DNA of 50,749 nucleotides from an uncultured Pseudomonadota bacterium (GCA_902551695.1 CACDEI010000007.1:1-50749), one strand, 5' to 3'; shown: positions 42,593-50,749, numbered from the stretch's first letter. Translations and numbers: made by a program. The notes: generated by a model from the sequence alone, not told the origin.

Positions 42593-43618
42593 TTAGTCTG
42601 GCCGAATATTAACTACCAACGTTCCTCTGTTCTGTCCGGTGAAAAGATCAAGATAGCTCTTAGGCAAATTATCAAAGCCGTCACGGATATCCTCTTTCAG
42701 TGTAAGCATACCTTCTTTTTCCCATTCTCGGAGTTGTTTTATAGCTTCGGGGAATTCGGCAGTGTAATTTCTCGTCAAAAATCCTTCCATACGGATGCTT
42801 CCATATATCAGCCGCATCATGTCCTCTGGTCCCGATGCGGCCTGATCGCTGTCATAGGTTGATATTTGACCGCATAATATTATTCGACCGAATTTAGCCA
42901 TATGATTGACTGCGGTTCGGAGCATTGCACCCCCCACATTATCAAAGTAGACGTCAATCCCATTCGGACATAGGTGATCAAATCCATCGTTCAGTTTATC
43001 GATTTTGTAATCAAGCACCCCGTCTAACCCAATTTCTTCTGATAGCCATGTACATTTTTCTCTGCCTCCTGCTATACCGATTGTTCTGCAACCCAGGATT
43101 TTTGCGACTTGGGCAGCTAGGCTACCCGTAGCTCCAGCAGCAGCGGAGATCACAACAGTCTCACCAGCTTTTGGTAGACCAACTTTGGTCAACCCAAAAT
43201 ATCCAGTAAGACTATTGAGGCCAAATTTACCGATACTTTCCACAGATGATAGCCCCTCTGCGACAAAGTTGACTGGCCTACCGGTGGGATCAATTTGTTC
43301 GTAATCTTGCCAGGAGGATAGAGTCGATACTCGACTTCCTATTGGAAATTGCTTATTGTTCGACTCTACTACCTTGCCGACAGCGGGTGCTAAAATTGGG
43401 GTGCCTATCGAAATAGAGGGATATAGATTTTTTGACGGTGGATCCATCCAGTTACGCATAGTTGGCGCGCATAGAAAGGCTTTATTTTCGATCAAAAAGT
43501 TACCATCGTCTATTTGGTGTGGATCGATCTCGGTTTCATGATAGCCAAAATTATGAGTTGCTACCTGACCCTCTGGTCGCGACTTCAACAGCCATTGTCG
43601 GTTCCTTAGTTTTCTCAA
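42593..43618 (-). CDS. NADP-dependent MDR oxidoreductase (CurA / prostaglandin-reductase-like)
   Basis: The protein has 341 residues from TTG 43618, preceded by AGGAGA. It is a zinc-free medium-chain reductase. RNRQWLLKSRPEGQ at the start, FLCAPTMRNWMD, the cofactor loop VISAAAGATGSLAAQVAKILG, and DVYFDNVGGAMLRTAVNHMAKFGRIILCGQIS are the CurA/leukotriene B4 dehydrogenase pattern. Family members reduce the double bond of enones, for example in curcumin or prostaglandins. It is followed by 120 bases before the thiolase start. In this cluster it could saturate an alpha,beta-unsaturated ketone before thiolytic cleavage. The family is firm; the substrate is unknown. Confidence 0.9.
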   Translation of the reverse strand: MRKLRNRQWLLKSRPEGQVATHNFGYHETEIDPHQIDDGNFLIENKAFLCAPTMRNWMDPPSKNLYPSISIGTPILAPAVGKVVESNNKQFPIGSRVSTLSSWQDYEQIDPTGRPVNFVAEGLSSVESIGKFGLNSLTGYFGLTKVGLPKAGETVVISAAAGATGSLAAQVAKILGCRTIGIAGGREKCTWLSEEIGLDGVLDYKIDKLNDGFDHLCPNGIDVYFDNVGGAMLRTAVNHMAKFGRIILCGQISTYDSDQAASGPEDMMRLIYGSIRMEGFLTRNYTAEFPEAIKQLREWEKEGMLTLKEDIRDGFDNLPKSYLDLFTGQNRGTLVVNIRPD

Positions 43619-43645
43619 TTTAGTAGTTCTCCTGGTTTCTAATTC

Positions 43646-44401
43646 TTAAAAAATGCCCTTGTGCTGCACTCCATCGACCACCACCGTTGAGCCAGATACC
43701 CAACTAGCACGATCAGAAGCTAAAAAGGTAACTACATTTGCGACTTCTTCCGGGGTACCAAGCCGATCAAAAGGAATGTTATTGAGGACTCCCTCGTACA
43801 TTTCAGGATTACCTTCTTTGACTATGTTCCAGAACCCCCCTTCAACCCATATAGACCCGGGTGCAACACAATTGACTCGAATATTCTTTGGAGCCAGTTC
43901 TTGTGCCATAGTTTTAGCGTGATTGACCAATGCTGCTTTTACTGCGGCATATGCCGGTGGACTACCTGCCTCTAGCCCCGAGATGGACGAAATATGGATT
44001 ATATTTCCGCTTCCTGCCGATTCCATCCAAGGGACTACGGTTTGAGTAGCTCTCACACTGGCCATTATGTCGACATTAAAACCCGTTTCCCATCCCTGTT
44101 CATCATCGGTCAATCCGAATCCCGAAGTGTTGTTGATTAAAATGTCTACACCGCCTAGTTGTTCCTGGGACTCCTTAAGAAAACTTTCTAAAGACTGTTT
44201 GTCGCCCACGTCGCAGGTATGGGGATAAACGGTAATACCCTTTGACTCCAGATCTTTTACAGTTTCTTTCAAGGAGTTACTACCTCTCGCGCAGACTGCT
44301 AAATTTGCTCCTTCACCCCCCAAGGTAAGGGCTATGGCTTTGCCAATGCCCTTGCTAGCTCCTGTGATAATCGCTCTTTTCCCGTTTAATCCTAGTTCCA
44401 T
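43646..44401 (-). CDS. SDR-family oxidoreductase
   Basis: The protein has 251 residues from ATG 44401, with AGGAG upstream. TGASKGIGKAIALTL binds the cofactor, and ARGSNSL after the second strand favours NADPH through its Arg. INNTSGFG takes the place of NNAG, SSISGLEAGSPPAYAAVKAAL contains the catalytic Ser-Tyr-Lys set (YAAVK), and VAPGSIWVEGGFW follows. The NNTSG variant sets it apart from the SDR at 16004. The gene is 28 bases after the acetoacetate-decarboxylase-like gene and 27 bases before the CurA-like reductase, so it is part of the cluster. It likely interconverts an alcohol and a ketone; the substrate is unknown. Confidence 0.88.
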   Translation of the reverse strand: MELGLNGKRAIITGASKGIGKAIALTLGGEGANLAVCARGSNSLKETVKDLESKGITVYPHTCDVGDKQSLESFLKESQEQLGGVDILINNTSGFGLTDDEQGWETGFNVDIMASVRATQTVVPWMESAGSGNIIHISSISGLEAGSPPAYAAVKAALVNHAKTMAQELAPKNIRVNCVAPGSIWVEGGFWNIVKEGNPEMYEGVLNNIPFDRLGTPEEVANVVTFLASDRASWVSGSTVVVDGVQHKGIF

Positions 44402-44429
44402 ATGGATGACTCCTCAAATTTTTTCTTTT

Positions 44430-45179
44430 TTACTTTAGATAATCGTGCACTACTTTGCCGTCACCAAGTGTGAATTGGCTTTCATAGAAGAAGCCGCCTT
44501 TTATCTCTAAAATTGGAATATTTGATAACCGGTCGGACGGCGACGAACCGAACTCCAGGGTGGCCGGCCCTTTATGAACTTCTTTGACTGAGATGTTTGA
44601 CAAGGTTGTCAGGGTCAGTTGATTGACTTCATCTGGCATCTTGTTCGAGACTGAAGGTATGATTTTGTGACAAATCCAATCAGGTGTACCTTCCACATCC
44701 TTGGAACTGCCGAATTCCTCTAGCCTCATGGTTGCTGTCACAAGGTTAATGTTACCTCTTTCAACAGTCGCTTTTACCACATCATCACACATTTCAAATG
44801 TAAGGCGACCAATCTTTTTTGGCCAACCCCAAATTTCTCGGCCACCACAAGTCGCGACGTCGTTATCTAAAATGAGGTAATGACTAAAATTGACCAGCTT
44901 TCTTTTAAAGCGAGCGCTAGAGAATAGGTGAGCTTCTAAATATTTTCCGAACCCAGCTCCGAACATTTCCGAGACAAGTAAAAACATGTCATTGCCAGGG
45001 TTTGGGATCACTGGTTCGGGTGTCAATTGTCTTAGTACTTCACTATCAGTGGTGAAGTTGACCAATATCTGCTTTATCTGCCGGTAGTGATAGGGTGGTT
45101 TGGTATAAAGTCCAGATAAGATTGGCATACTGTAGCTGTCGCTCATTACCTTACTTCGAGGTGTCGATTGTCTTTTCAT
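44430..45179 (-). CDS. Acetoacetate decarboxylase family protein
   Basis: This 249-residue protein has the ADC fold. GFGKYLEAHLF contains the conserved Glu82 and GGREIWGWPKKIGRL contains the Lys pair Lys121-Lys122, the first of which forms the Schiff base in true acetoacetate decarboxylases. Their presence suggests an active Schiff-base enzyme, but family members also include decarboxylases for other beta-keto acids and aldolase-dehydratases. The start is ATG 45179, behind GGGGGA; ATG 45146 is an alternative. It is the first gene of the minus-strand cluster and is divergent from an alpha/beta hydrolase gene. It may process a beta-keto product of the dehydrogenases. Confidence 0.85.
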   Translation of the reverse strand: MKRQSTPRSKVMSDSYSMPILSGLYTKPPYHYRQIKQILVNFTTDSEVLRQLTPEPVIPNPGNDMFLLVSEMFGAGFGKYLEAHLFSSARFKRKLVNFSHYLILDNDVATCGGREIWGWPKKIGRLTFEMCDDVVKATVERGNINLVTATMRLEEFGSSKDVEGTPDWICHKIIPSVSNKMPDEVNQLTLTTLSNISVKEVHKGPATLEFGSSPSDRLSNIPILEIKGGFFYESQFTLGDGKVVHDYLK

Positions 45180-45287
45180 CAGCTCATTCCCCCAGATTTT
45201 TGTTTCATGCTAGATTATAACCTTACAATGTATTCAAATTCGCGTTTTGATGTAAAGTAGGTGCTAGACATTCTGGAGGATCGAGAT

Positions 45288-46241
45288 ATGGCTGGTAATC
45301 TAATTGCTTTATTTTTCGTGGGTTTGGTCGCTCTTGCTGCTGTTTATCGTTATTTACCTGGATTGGTTTTCAATTTTTCTATAAAACTCGTTCAGTTAAG
45401 GGCGGGCCTGGCAAAGAAAACTATTTTAGTTAATGAACAACCGATCACTTATTTTATTGGAGGCACGGGAAAGCCTTTGTTACTGTTGCATGGTTTTGGC
45501 GCAGATAAAACCAATTGGTTAACGATAGCGCCACACCTCGTGGAGAAATATCAGTTAATTATCCCCGATTTACCCGGTTTCGGAGAAAGCCCATTTCTTC
45601 CTGCTAAAACATATTCAGTGGCAGAACAAATAGATACTTTGGAGCGCTTTGTTAAGAAGCTCGGCTTGAATGAAATACATTTGGCGGGAAACTCTATGGG
45701 AGGTTATCTCGCCGCGAAATTAGCTGAGCAACTGAGGGGAAATGTTGAGTCTGTTTGGTTGTTAGCTCCCGCAGGTGTGACGACCGATACCCATGCCGAA
45801 GGAATAGCTTTGATAGAGTCTGGAGATAATCCCTTGATTATTGAAACCGAGGCTGCATTTGATCGCTTAGTCGAACTTTGTTTTGAGACGCCTCCTCCAA
45901 CACCGCAAGCTATCAGGACCTATCTTTTTAAGAAAGCCAAAGAGAGAGCTGACATAAATCGTAAATTATTTGCTGGGCTGATAGGTGGTGAAGATATAAC
46001 AGATGAGAATCCTTTGAAATTGGAGGACTGTATTGCGAGGGTTCCATGTAAAGTGCTGGTCGTGTGGGGAGACAAAGATCGTATTTTACACCCAGACGGT
46101 TTAGGCGTGCTTGTTGAAAAACTTAAAGAAACGGGCGGACCTCATGAGGGGATATTGATGTCAGATATGGGCCACATTCCCATGGTCGAAAGGCCCAAAG
46201 AAGCGGCTAGCGACTTTTTGCGATTTGTGTCTGAAAAATAG
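45288..46241 (+). CDS. Membrane-anchored alpha/beta hydrolase
   Basis: ATG 45288, with GGAGG eight bases upstream, gives 317 residues; a GTG at 45261 has no such site. One hydrophobic helix at about residues 3-27 would anchor the protein. LLLHGFGADKTNW is the oxyanion loop, PDLPGFGES follows, GNSMGGYLA holds the nucleophilic Ser, WGDKDRIL the Asp and MGHIPMVERP the His. This matches lipase/esterase-like hydrolases with an N-terminal anchor. It is adjacent and divergent to the catabolic cluster, so it may act on the same compounds. It converges on a metallo-hydrolase gene with ten bases between stops. Confidence 0.85.
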   Translation: MAGNLIALFFVGLVALAAVYRYLPGLVFNFSIKLVQLRAGLAKKTILVNEQPITYFIGGTGKPLLLLHGFGADKTNWLTIAPHLVEKYQLIIPDLPGFGESPFLPAKTYSVAEQIDTLERFVKKLGLNEIHLAGNSMGGYLAAKLAEQLRGNVESVWLLAPAGVTTDTHAEGIALIESGDNPLIIETEAAFDRLVELCFETPPPTPQAIRTYLFKKAKERADINRKLFAGLIGGEDITDENPLKLEDCIARVPCKVLVVWGDKDRILHPDGLGVLVEKLKETGGPHEGILMSDMGHIPMVERPKEAASDFLRFVSEK

Positions 46242-46251
46242 TTAGTTGATT

Positions 46252-47124
46252 TTATTCTTTGTCGTAGATAAATCGAAAAGCATCACCCTTAGCTTTCAGA
46301 GTTCCGGTGGAGGGTAAGGGGAAATGGGCAGTAAGGATCCTGGTTCCGGATTCGTAATGTTGCTGCAGGAAGTTTAATCGTGTTTCAGCTGCAAGCTCTT
46401 TATCGAAATCAAATTTGAAATTCCAATGTGGGAATTGGCATTGAACAGGGCTGTGAATTAAATCTCCGGAGATTACTCCACTCTTGTTTCCATCAAACAA
46501 TCGGACTGCACAGTGTCCGGGGGTATGACCCGGCGTTGGTTCAAGTCGAACGAACTTATCCAATTCAAAGTCATCTTTTACTAGTAACGCCTGGCCAGCT
46601 TCAATAATTGGCAAAACATTCTCTATGAAAGTCGGGTCACCATATTTGTTATAAAGTTTTTCAGCATGGTCACACTCTGTTTTCGAAAATATATATTTCG
46701 CATTCTTAAAGGTAGGGACCCATCTACCATTTGAGAGTTGAGTGTTCCAACCACTATGATCGACATGAAGATGTGTGCAAAAAACGTAGTCTATTTCATC
46801 GGGATGAGTGCCTTCTTGCATCAGTCCTGTCAGGAAATTAGAGTCTTCTTTTTGGTCCCAAGGGGGGAACCACTTTACTGACTTATGATTGCCGACACAG
46901 CTATCTACTAGTATTTTAGCCGTTGGTGTATGCACAACGTAACTTTGAATGGGCATGAGCATCATGTCTGTGCCTACTTCAAGGGCATTAGGCTCTAGCC
47001 AATTTCGATGAGGAGCGAGTAGTTCCTCTGTCGCGTCAGGAAAAAAATCATAGATAGACATGAAGGGCCCGTTGTACTCGACGATCCGGCCTATTTCAAC
47101 ATTGTTAAGTTTTAAGCGTTTCAC
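46252..47124 (-). CDS. Metallo-beta-lactamase-fold hydrolase (lactonase-like)
   Basis: GTG 47124, behind GGAGAG, gives 290 residues; the longer frame to 47250 overlaps the upstream gene by over 100 bases and is unlikely. THLHVDHSGWN is the HxHxDH zinc motif, TPGHTPGHC adds the third metal His, SGDLIHSP the bridging Asp, and TAHFPLP the last His. The pattern resembles AHL lactonase/AttM-like and related MBL enzymes, with a long N-terminal segment before the motif. It starts 20 bases after another MBL gene on the same strand. It may be a quorum-signal lactonase or a hydrolase for a catabolic ester or lactone; sequence alone cannot decide. Confidence 0.82.
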   Translation of the reverse strand: MKRLKLNNVEIGRIVEYNGPFMSIYDFFPDATEELLAPHRNWLEPNALEVGTDMMLMPIQSYVVHTPTAKILVDSCVGNHKSVKWFPPWDQKEDSNFLTGLMQEGTHPDEIDYVFCTHLHVDHSGWNTQLSNGRWVPTFKNAKYIFSKTECDHAEKLYNKYGDPTFIENVLPIIEAGQALLVKDDFELDKFVRLEPTPGHTPGHCAVRLFDGNKSGVISGDLIHSPVQCQFPHWNFKFDFDKELAAETRLNFLQQHYESGTRILTAHFPLPSTGTLKAKGDAFRFIYDKE

Positions 47125-47144
47125 AATATCAGGTCTCTCCCTTG

Positions 47145-48053
47145 TTAAATGTTTTCCTTTTGTCGAAGCTGCCAGTATCCGTTTCTCTCTTGAACAAACT
47201 TTTCTTCCTGAAGCTTTATGAGGTGAGCGTGCAAAGATAAAGATGCCCACTCGTGCAGGCTTGGATCTACGTCATCGTATACAAGGGGAGTCAATTTACT
47301 TATTGTGCTACTCCCACTCGTGCCAAGTTTATCTATTAACTTGGATTCTCTTCCGAGTCTGTGAGCGATCAATCGTTCTATCTCACGCTTGGGTTCTACG
47401 ATGACAGTACCGTGCCCTGGGGCAACATATTTGAACTCGTAGGCGAGAAGCCTTTCCAACGAATGGATATATTTTTTCATGCTTCCAGCTGGCGGCACTA
47501 TCACCACCGTAGAGCCTTCCATCATATGGTCTCCAGTCATGAGTAGTCCGTCTTCTTCTATTAGAAAACAAACGTGATTTGAGACATGGCCAGGGGTTAA
47601 AATTGCCCGTATAACTCTGGTATCAGTTTCGATAGTGTCGTCGTTTAGTAAGGGTGTGGCGTTTTCAAAAGTTGGATCTTGAAAACCATCATTGGCTATC
47701 TCGTTCCCAACCATCTTCGCTCCGGTTTGAGCTACTAATTCTGCGGCAGCTGGGGAGTGATCCCTATGGGTATGGGTCACAATCACCCACTCAATTCGTT
47801 CGCCAAAATTATCTAAGACGCACTTCACGTGTTCGTCTAACAGCGGGCCCGGATCAATCACAGCAATTTTGTGTGTTCCCACAATATAGCAGTTGGTTCC
47901 TGGTCCTGTCATGGGACCGGAATTGTTGGCCGTTATTCTATGAACACCCGGAGTCAGTTGTACGGGTTTTAAATAGGAAATCTCTGAATTAATATCCGTC
48001 ATATCTTTAACTTTCTCTTCATAATTAACTTCAAAAACTTTGGTTTTCAACAT
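47145..48053 (-). CDS. Metallo-beta-lactamase-fold hydrolase with C-terminal winged helix (LACTB2-like)
   Basis: The protein has 302 residues from ATG 48053; ATG 48002 is an alternative with no better ribosome-binding site. VTHTHRDHSPAA is the zinc motif, LTPGHVSNHVCFL, MTGDHMMEGS and APGHGTVI give the remaining ligands, and a winged-helix-like segment (LIAHRLGRESKLIDKL through LIKLQEEKFVQE) follows. This architecture matches human LACTB2 and related bacterial hydrolases, whose relatives act on RNA, thioesters or unknown substrates. It is directly upstream of a second MBL gene in the same orientation, but the two proteins belong to different subfamilies, so this is not a recent duplication. 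Confidence 0.83.
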   Translation of the reverse strand: MLKTKVFEVNYEEKVKDMTDINSEISYLKPVQLTPGVHRITANNSGPMTGPGTNCYIVGTHKIAVIDPGPLLDEHVKCVLDNFGERIEWVIVTHTHRDHSPAAAELVAQTGAKMVGNEIANDGFQDPTFENATPLLNDDTIETDTRVIRAILTPGHVSNHVCFLIEEDGLLMTGDHMMEGSTVVIVPPAGSMKKYIHSLERLLAYEFKYVAPGHGTVIVEPKREIERLIAHRLGRESKLIDKLGTSGSSTISKLTPLVYDDVDPSLHEWASLSLHAHLIKLQEEKFVQERNGYWQLRQKENI

Positions 48054-48231
48054 ATCAATCTTCGTGCATGAGTACCGCTGTTATCCAGAATTATAACTAA
48101 AGATTGAAAAGACTGGTAAATGTGAGCAACAAATCTTATTTTTTGATAAAAATCACCTATAGAACTTTTTACTTTTGATGCGGTTGTGGTAGTTTGCTCG
48201 CTCAAGTGTAATTTTTTAGGAGCATCCAACA

Positions 48232-48678
48232 ATGCAACAGGCAGAAATCGCGAGCAAACCAGAAAACGCACCAATGGTGAAGGTAGCGGAAGGTATGGCA
48301 AGCCAGAAAAATTGGGTCGCCATGGATGAAGAAGAAAACTTTAACATTAAGGTGCTGTCTCTTGATGAAGAGCGTAAGTCTGTTGAAGTGCTATTTAAAA
48401 TTAAGGGTGGATATCGCTCAGGACCGCATAAACATACCTGTGAAACCCATGTTTATGTGATTAAGGGGAAAGTCAAAAATCATGCTATTGACTGCACTTT
48501 TAATGCTGGAGATTATTGCTATCAGCCTATGAATGATGTGCATGATGAGGAGTTCCTGGAAGACACGATAGTATATGCAAGTTATCGTGGGGAAAGTGAT
48601 ACCCTCGTGGAATTTATCGATGAGTCAGGGCAGGTGTGCGGCGAGTTTAAGATGGACGACTTCCGAACTGCAATGTAG
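48232..48678 (+). CDS. Cupin-domain protein
   Basis: This 148-residue single-cupin protein starts at ATG 48232, behind TAGGAG. The first metal motif is SGPHKHTCETHVYVIKGKV, with three His and a Glu in the usual spacing, and the second cupin motif is FNAGDYCYQPMNDVHDEEF. The barrel is followed by a short tail ending DDFRTAM. Many such proteins are dioxygenases, isomerases or small-molecule binders; no specific relative is recognised. It is divergent from the MBL genes and lies nine bases upstream of folD, so it probably shares folD's transcript, an odd pairing with a housekeeping folate enzyme. Confidence 0.8.
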   Translation: MQQAEIASKPENAPMVKVAEGMASQKNWVAMDEEENFNIKVLSLDEERKSVEVLFKIKGGYRSGPHKHTCETHVYVIKGKVKNHAIDCTFNAGDYCYQPMNDVHDEEFLEDTIVYASYRGESDTLVEFIDESGQVCGEFKMDDFRTAM

Positions 48679-48687
48679 AAATCTGTA

Positions 48688-49533
48688 GTGATGAAACCCC
48701 TCATTCTTGATGGTAAAACCCTAGCTTCAGCTAGTGAGGGCGAGATTACCAAACGAGTCAAAAGACTAATCGAGGACTTGGGTGGGAAGAAGCCAGTGCT
48801 GGCAACCATTCTCGTCGGACAAGATCCCGCATCTGCGACATACGTACGCATGAAGGGAAATGCTTGCGGTCGCGTTGGGATGGACTCTAGGCGCATAGAG
48901 TTAGATGGATCGACCACAACTGTAGAATTGCTAGCTGAAATTGATAAGTTAAATAAAGATGAAAGCGTCCAGGGGATTTTGTTACAACATCCAGTTCCCA
49001 ATCAGATTGATGAGAAAGCTTGTTTTGATAGGATATCAGCCGCAAAAGACGTAGATGGGGTTACATCTTTAGGGTTTGGGATGATGGCTATGGGCCTGGA
49101 CGCTTATGGGTCGGCTACACCCGGTGGGATTATGCGTTTATTGACTCACTACAAAGTTGACTGTACGGGAAAGCGAGCCGTCGTGGTGGGACGCAGCGCT
49201 ATTTTGGGAAAACCAATGGCGATGATGCTTCTTAATGCAAATGCGACGGTCACGATTTGTCATTCTAAGAGCAAGAATCTAGCTGAAGAGGTAAGCCGAG
49301 CTGAAATTCTAGTTGGGGCGGTTGGAAGACCAGAGTTTATAAAATCTGATTGGCTAAGTGAGGGAACTGTTGTTGTGGACGCAGGATATCATCCAGGAGG
49401 AACCGGAGATGTAGAAATAGAGCCGGCACTGGATCGAATTAGTGCCTATACTCCTGTTCCTGGCGGCGTTGGCCCAATGACAATAAACACGTTAATCTTG
49501 CAAACATTGGAGGCTGCTGAAAAATCTATTTAA
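48688..49533 (+). CDS. folD: Bifunctional methylenetetrahydrofolate dehydrogenase / methenyltetrahydrofolate cyclohydrolase
   Basis: The protein has 281 residues from GTG 48688 (ATG 48691 is the equal alternative). It interconverts one-carbon units on tetrahydrofolate with NADP+. [27 protein letters not shown] contains the catalytic Tyr and Lys, [13 protein letters not shown] is the second signature, and the cofactor domain has [44 protein letters not shown] near the C-terminus is diagnostic. It lies behind the cupin gene and 59 bases upstream of the CaiB/BaiF gene. The annotation is firm. Confidence 0.95.
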   Translation: MMKPLILDGKTLASASEGEITKRVKRLIEDLGGKKPVLATILVGQDPASATYVRMKGNACGRVGMDSRRIELDGSTTTVELLAEIDKLNKDESVQGILLQHPVPNQIDEKACFDRISAAKDVDGVTSLGFGMMAMGLDAYGSATPGGIMRLLTHYKVDCTGKRAVVVGRSAILGKPMAMMLLNANATVTICHSKSKNLAEEVSRAEILVGAVGRPEFIKSDWLSEGTVVVDAGYHPGGTGDVEIEPALDRISAYTPVPGGVGPMTINTLILQTLEAAEKSI

Positions 49534-49592
49534 AGAGACGAAGACGCAATTAAATAGATGTCTTCCAACAAAAAATATCGAGGGGGATTTTT

Positions 49593-50749
49593 TTGAACAA
49601 AAACGAACATTTGCTGACAGGTATCCGAGTGCTTGATTTTACTCGGGCGTTAGCGGGACCCACATGCACAAGGATGTTTGCGGAAATGGGTGCCGAAGTG
49701 ATAAAAGTCGAATCAGCTCCTAATGGAGAAATGACACGCCAAATTACAAAAATGAGGGCTGATAGAAGCTTCTATTTCATCCAACAAAATTTAAATAAAA
49801 AAAGCTTATGTGTTGATTTATCGCAGAGCGAAGCTATTGAAATTATTAAAGAGATAGTACCTCATTGTGATGTTGTAGTTGAAAATTTTCGACCTGGAGT
49901 GATGGAAGCTATTGGTTTCGGTTACGAGGCCTTGAAGGAGCTGAAAGAAGACATCATTCTCTGCTCTATATCGGCTTTGGGTCAAAAAGGTCCACTTTCG
50001 AAAAAACCTGGCTATGACTATATAGCTCAAGCTTACTCTGGTGTGACTTCCATGATAGGTGAAAAAGATTCGGCACCGTATATTCCGTTAGTTGGACTAG
50101 GCGATATCAGTACGGGGGTTCATGGAGCTTTTGGAATAGCGGCTTCTCTTTTGCACCGCGCGAGAACGGGTGAGGGACAACACTTAGATATTGCTTTGCT
50201 GGACTGCTATTATCACTATCACGAGTTAAATGTTCTTCAATACTCCGGGACTGAAGGTCAAGTTAAACCTACTCGAGGAGGGCGTCATGTGACCTACGTT
50301 TGTCCCGCTGGAGTGTTCGAAGGACCTGGCGGTGGTTATATGGTGCTTATGGGGTTTCTTCATCATTGGGAAGATCTTTGTACTGCTATGGGCCGAGCAG
50401 ATCTTACTGACAAAGAGGGATGGGCGACTGATCCGGAGCGTTTGGAAAGGCAATCAGAAGTGATAGCTTTAATTGAAACTTGGTTGAAAACGTTTGGCTC
50501 TGTCGATGAAGCATTAGCGGTGCTTGAAAAATTCGATGTGCCCTGTGCGCCTGTGCTCAGTGTAGAAGACACGGTTAACCACCCGCACCTGATAGAGCGA
50601 GGTACCGTCAGAACGATCGAGGATCCTATTGCTGGTACCTTCAAAATCCCGGGGCATCCGATAAAGACCTCTGGATATAGTGCCGAAGGTGATTTCGTAG
50701 CACCAACCTTGGGGCAACACAACAGGGAAATTCTCCAAACAATTCTGGG
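49593..50749 (+). CDS. CaiB/BaiF-family CoA-transferase (3' end cut off by the window)
   Basis: The frame opens at TTG 49593, five bases behind AGGGGGA, and is still open at the last base; about 385 residues are visible, so only a few are missing relative to the family's usual length of about 400. RVLDFTRALAGPTCTRMFAEMGAEVIKVE is the N-terminal signature, VVVENFRPGVMEAIGFG is the CoA-binding region, and GLGDISTG contains the catalytic Asp. Family III CoA-transferases exchange CoA between carboxylates such as formate/oxalate, carnitine or bile acids without the covalent Glu used by the family I pair at 36135-37694. The substrate is unknown. Confidence 0.9.
   Translation, partial: MNKNEHLLTGIRVLDFTRALAGPTCTRMFAEMGAEVIKVESAPNGEMTRQITKMRADRSFYFIQQNLNKKSLCVDLSQSEAIEIIKEIVPHCDVVVENFRPGVMEAIGFGYEALKELKEDIILCSISALGQKGPLSKKPGYDYIAQAYSGVTSMIGEKDSAPYIPLVGLGDISTGVHGAFGIAASLLHRARTGEGQHLDIALLDCYYHYHELNVLQYSGTEGQVKPTRGGRHVTYVCPAGVFEGPGGGYMVLMGFLHHWEDLCTAMGRADLTDKEGWATDPERLERQSEVIALIETWLKTFGSVDEALAVLEKFDVPCAPVLSVEDTVNHPHLIERGTVRTIEDPIAGTFKIPGHPIKTSGYSAEGDFVAPTLGQHNREILQTIL

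Noticed and set aside
48055-48107. 8-bp inverted repeat TCAATCTT / AAGATTGA in the region between the MBL and cupin genes
   Set aside because: The arms are 37 bases apart and A+T-rich; such matches are expected by chance in this composition.
49540-49565. Hairpin GAAGAC/GTCTTC between folD and the CaiB-like gene as a terminator
   Set aside because: A six-base-pair stem with a 14-base loop and no T-run; more likely chance.

Overview
The window is a gene-dense piece of bacterial chromosome with moderate to low G+C. It most resembles a free-living, probably marine, gammaproteobacterium. The signs are an E. coli-type LexA box (CTGT-N8-ACAG) in front of dnaE2, the two-subunit PntA/PntB transhydrogenase, HtpX, and a large load of accessory acyl-CoA, flavin and Rieske enzymes. 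The lineage is inferred; no rRNA or other phylogenetic marker is present. I see no tRNA, rRNA, CRISPR array, insertion sequence or prophage gene. No gene-free stretch exceeds 300 bases; the longest is about 220 bases (16766-16983).

Layout. 1-2004 (+): a cut-off DsbA/HCCA-isomerase-like protein, a transglutaminase-like protein and a YqeC-family P-loop protein. 2006-3199 (-): an aspartate/aromatic aminotransferase. 3380-6451 (+): error-prone polymerase dnaE2 under a clear SOS promoter. 6548-9334 (+): serC-serA, two steps of serine synthesis. 9341-16765 (-): a co-directional run of SDR, MoxR-type AAA+ ATPase (CbbQ/NorQ family), VWA protein (NorD/CbbO family), biotin carboxylase, biotin carrier and carboxyltransferase. 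This is the most unusual association in the window. 16984-22576 (+): RidA, two luciferase-like flavin oxidoreductases, an OmpR-type regulator, its histidine kinase and HtpX. 22583-23263 (-): a glutathione transferase. 23384-27581 (+): a hydantoinase-B homologue, a small heat-shock protein, an alpha/beta hydrolase and a sulfurtransferase. 27578-32971 (mixed): a CMD-family protein, nitroreductase, epoxide hydrolase, two PPOX-fold flavoproteins, a Rieske oxygenase alpha subunit and a dihydroxyacetophenone-dioxygenase-like cupin. 33175-36118 (+): pntA-pntB.

36135-45179 (-) is an eight-gene catabolic cluster: acetoacetate-decarboxylase-like protein, SDR, CurA-type reductase, SCPx-type thiolase, acyl-CoA ligase, a secreted PQQ dehydrogenase with an N-terminal cytochrome c, and a two-subunit CoA-transferase. 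Together they could oxidise an alcohol or ketone substrate in the periplasm, activate it with CoA and cleave it thiolytically. 45288-50749 holds an alpha/beta hydrolase, two metallo-beta-lactamase-fold hydrolases, a cupin, folD and a CaiB/BaiF CoA-transferase cut by the window end.

The architecture is streamlined. All eight convergent gene junctions overlap or lie within 16 bases, short operonic gaps are common, and TTG or GTG start codons are frequent.
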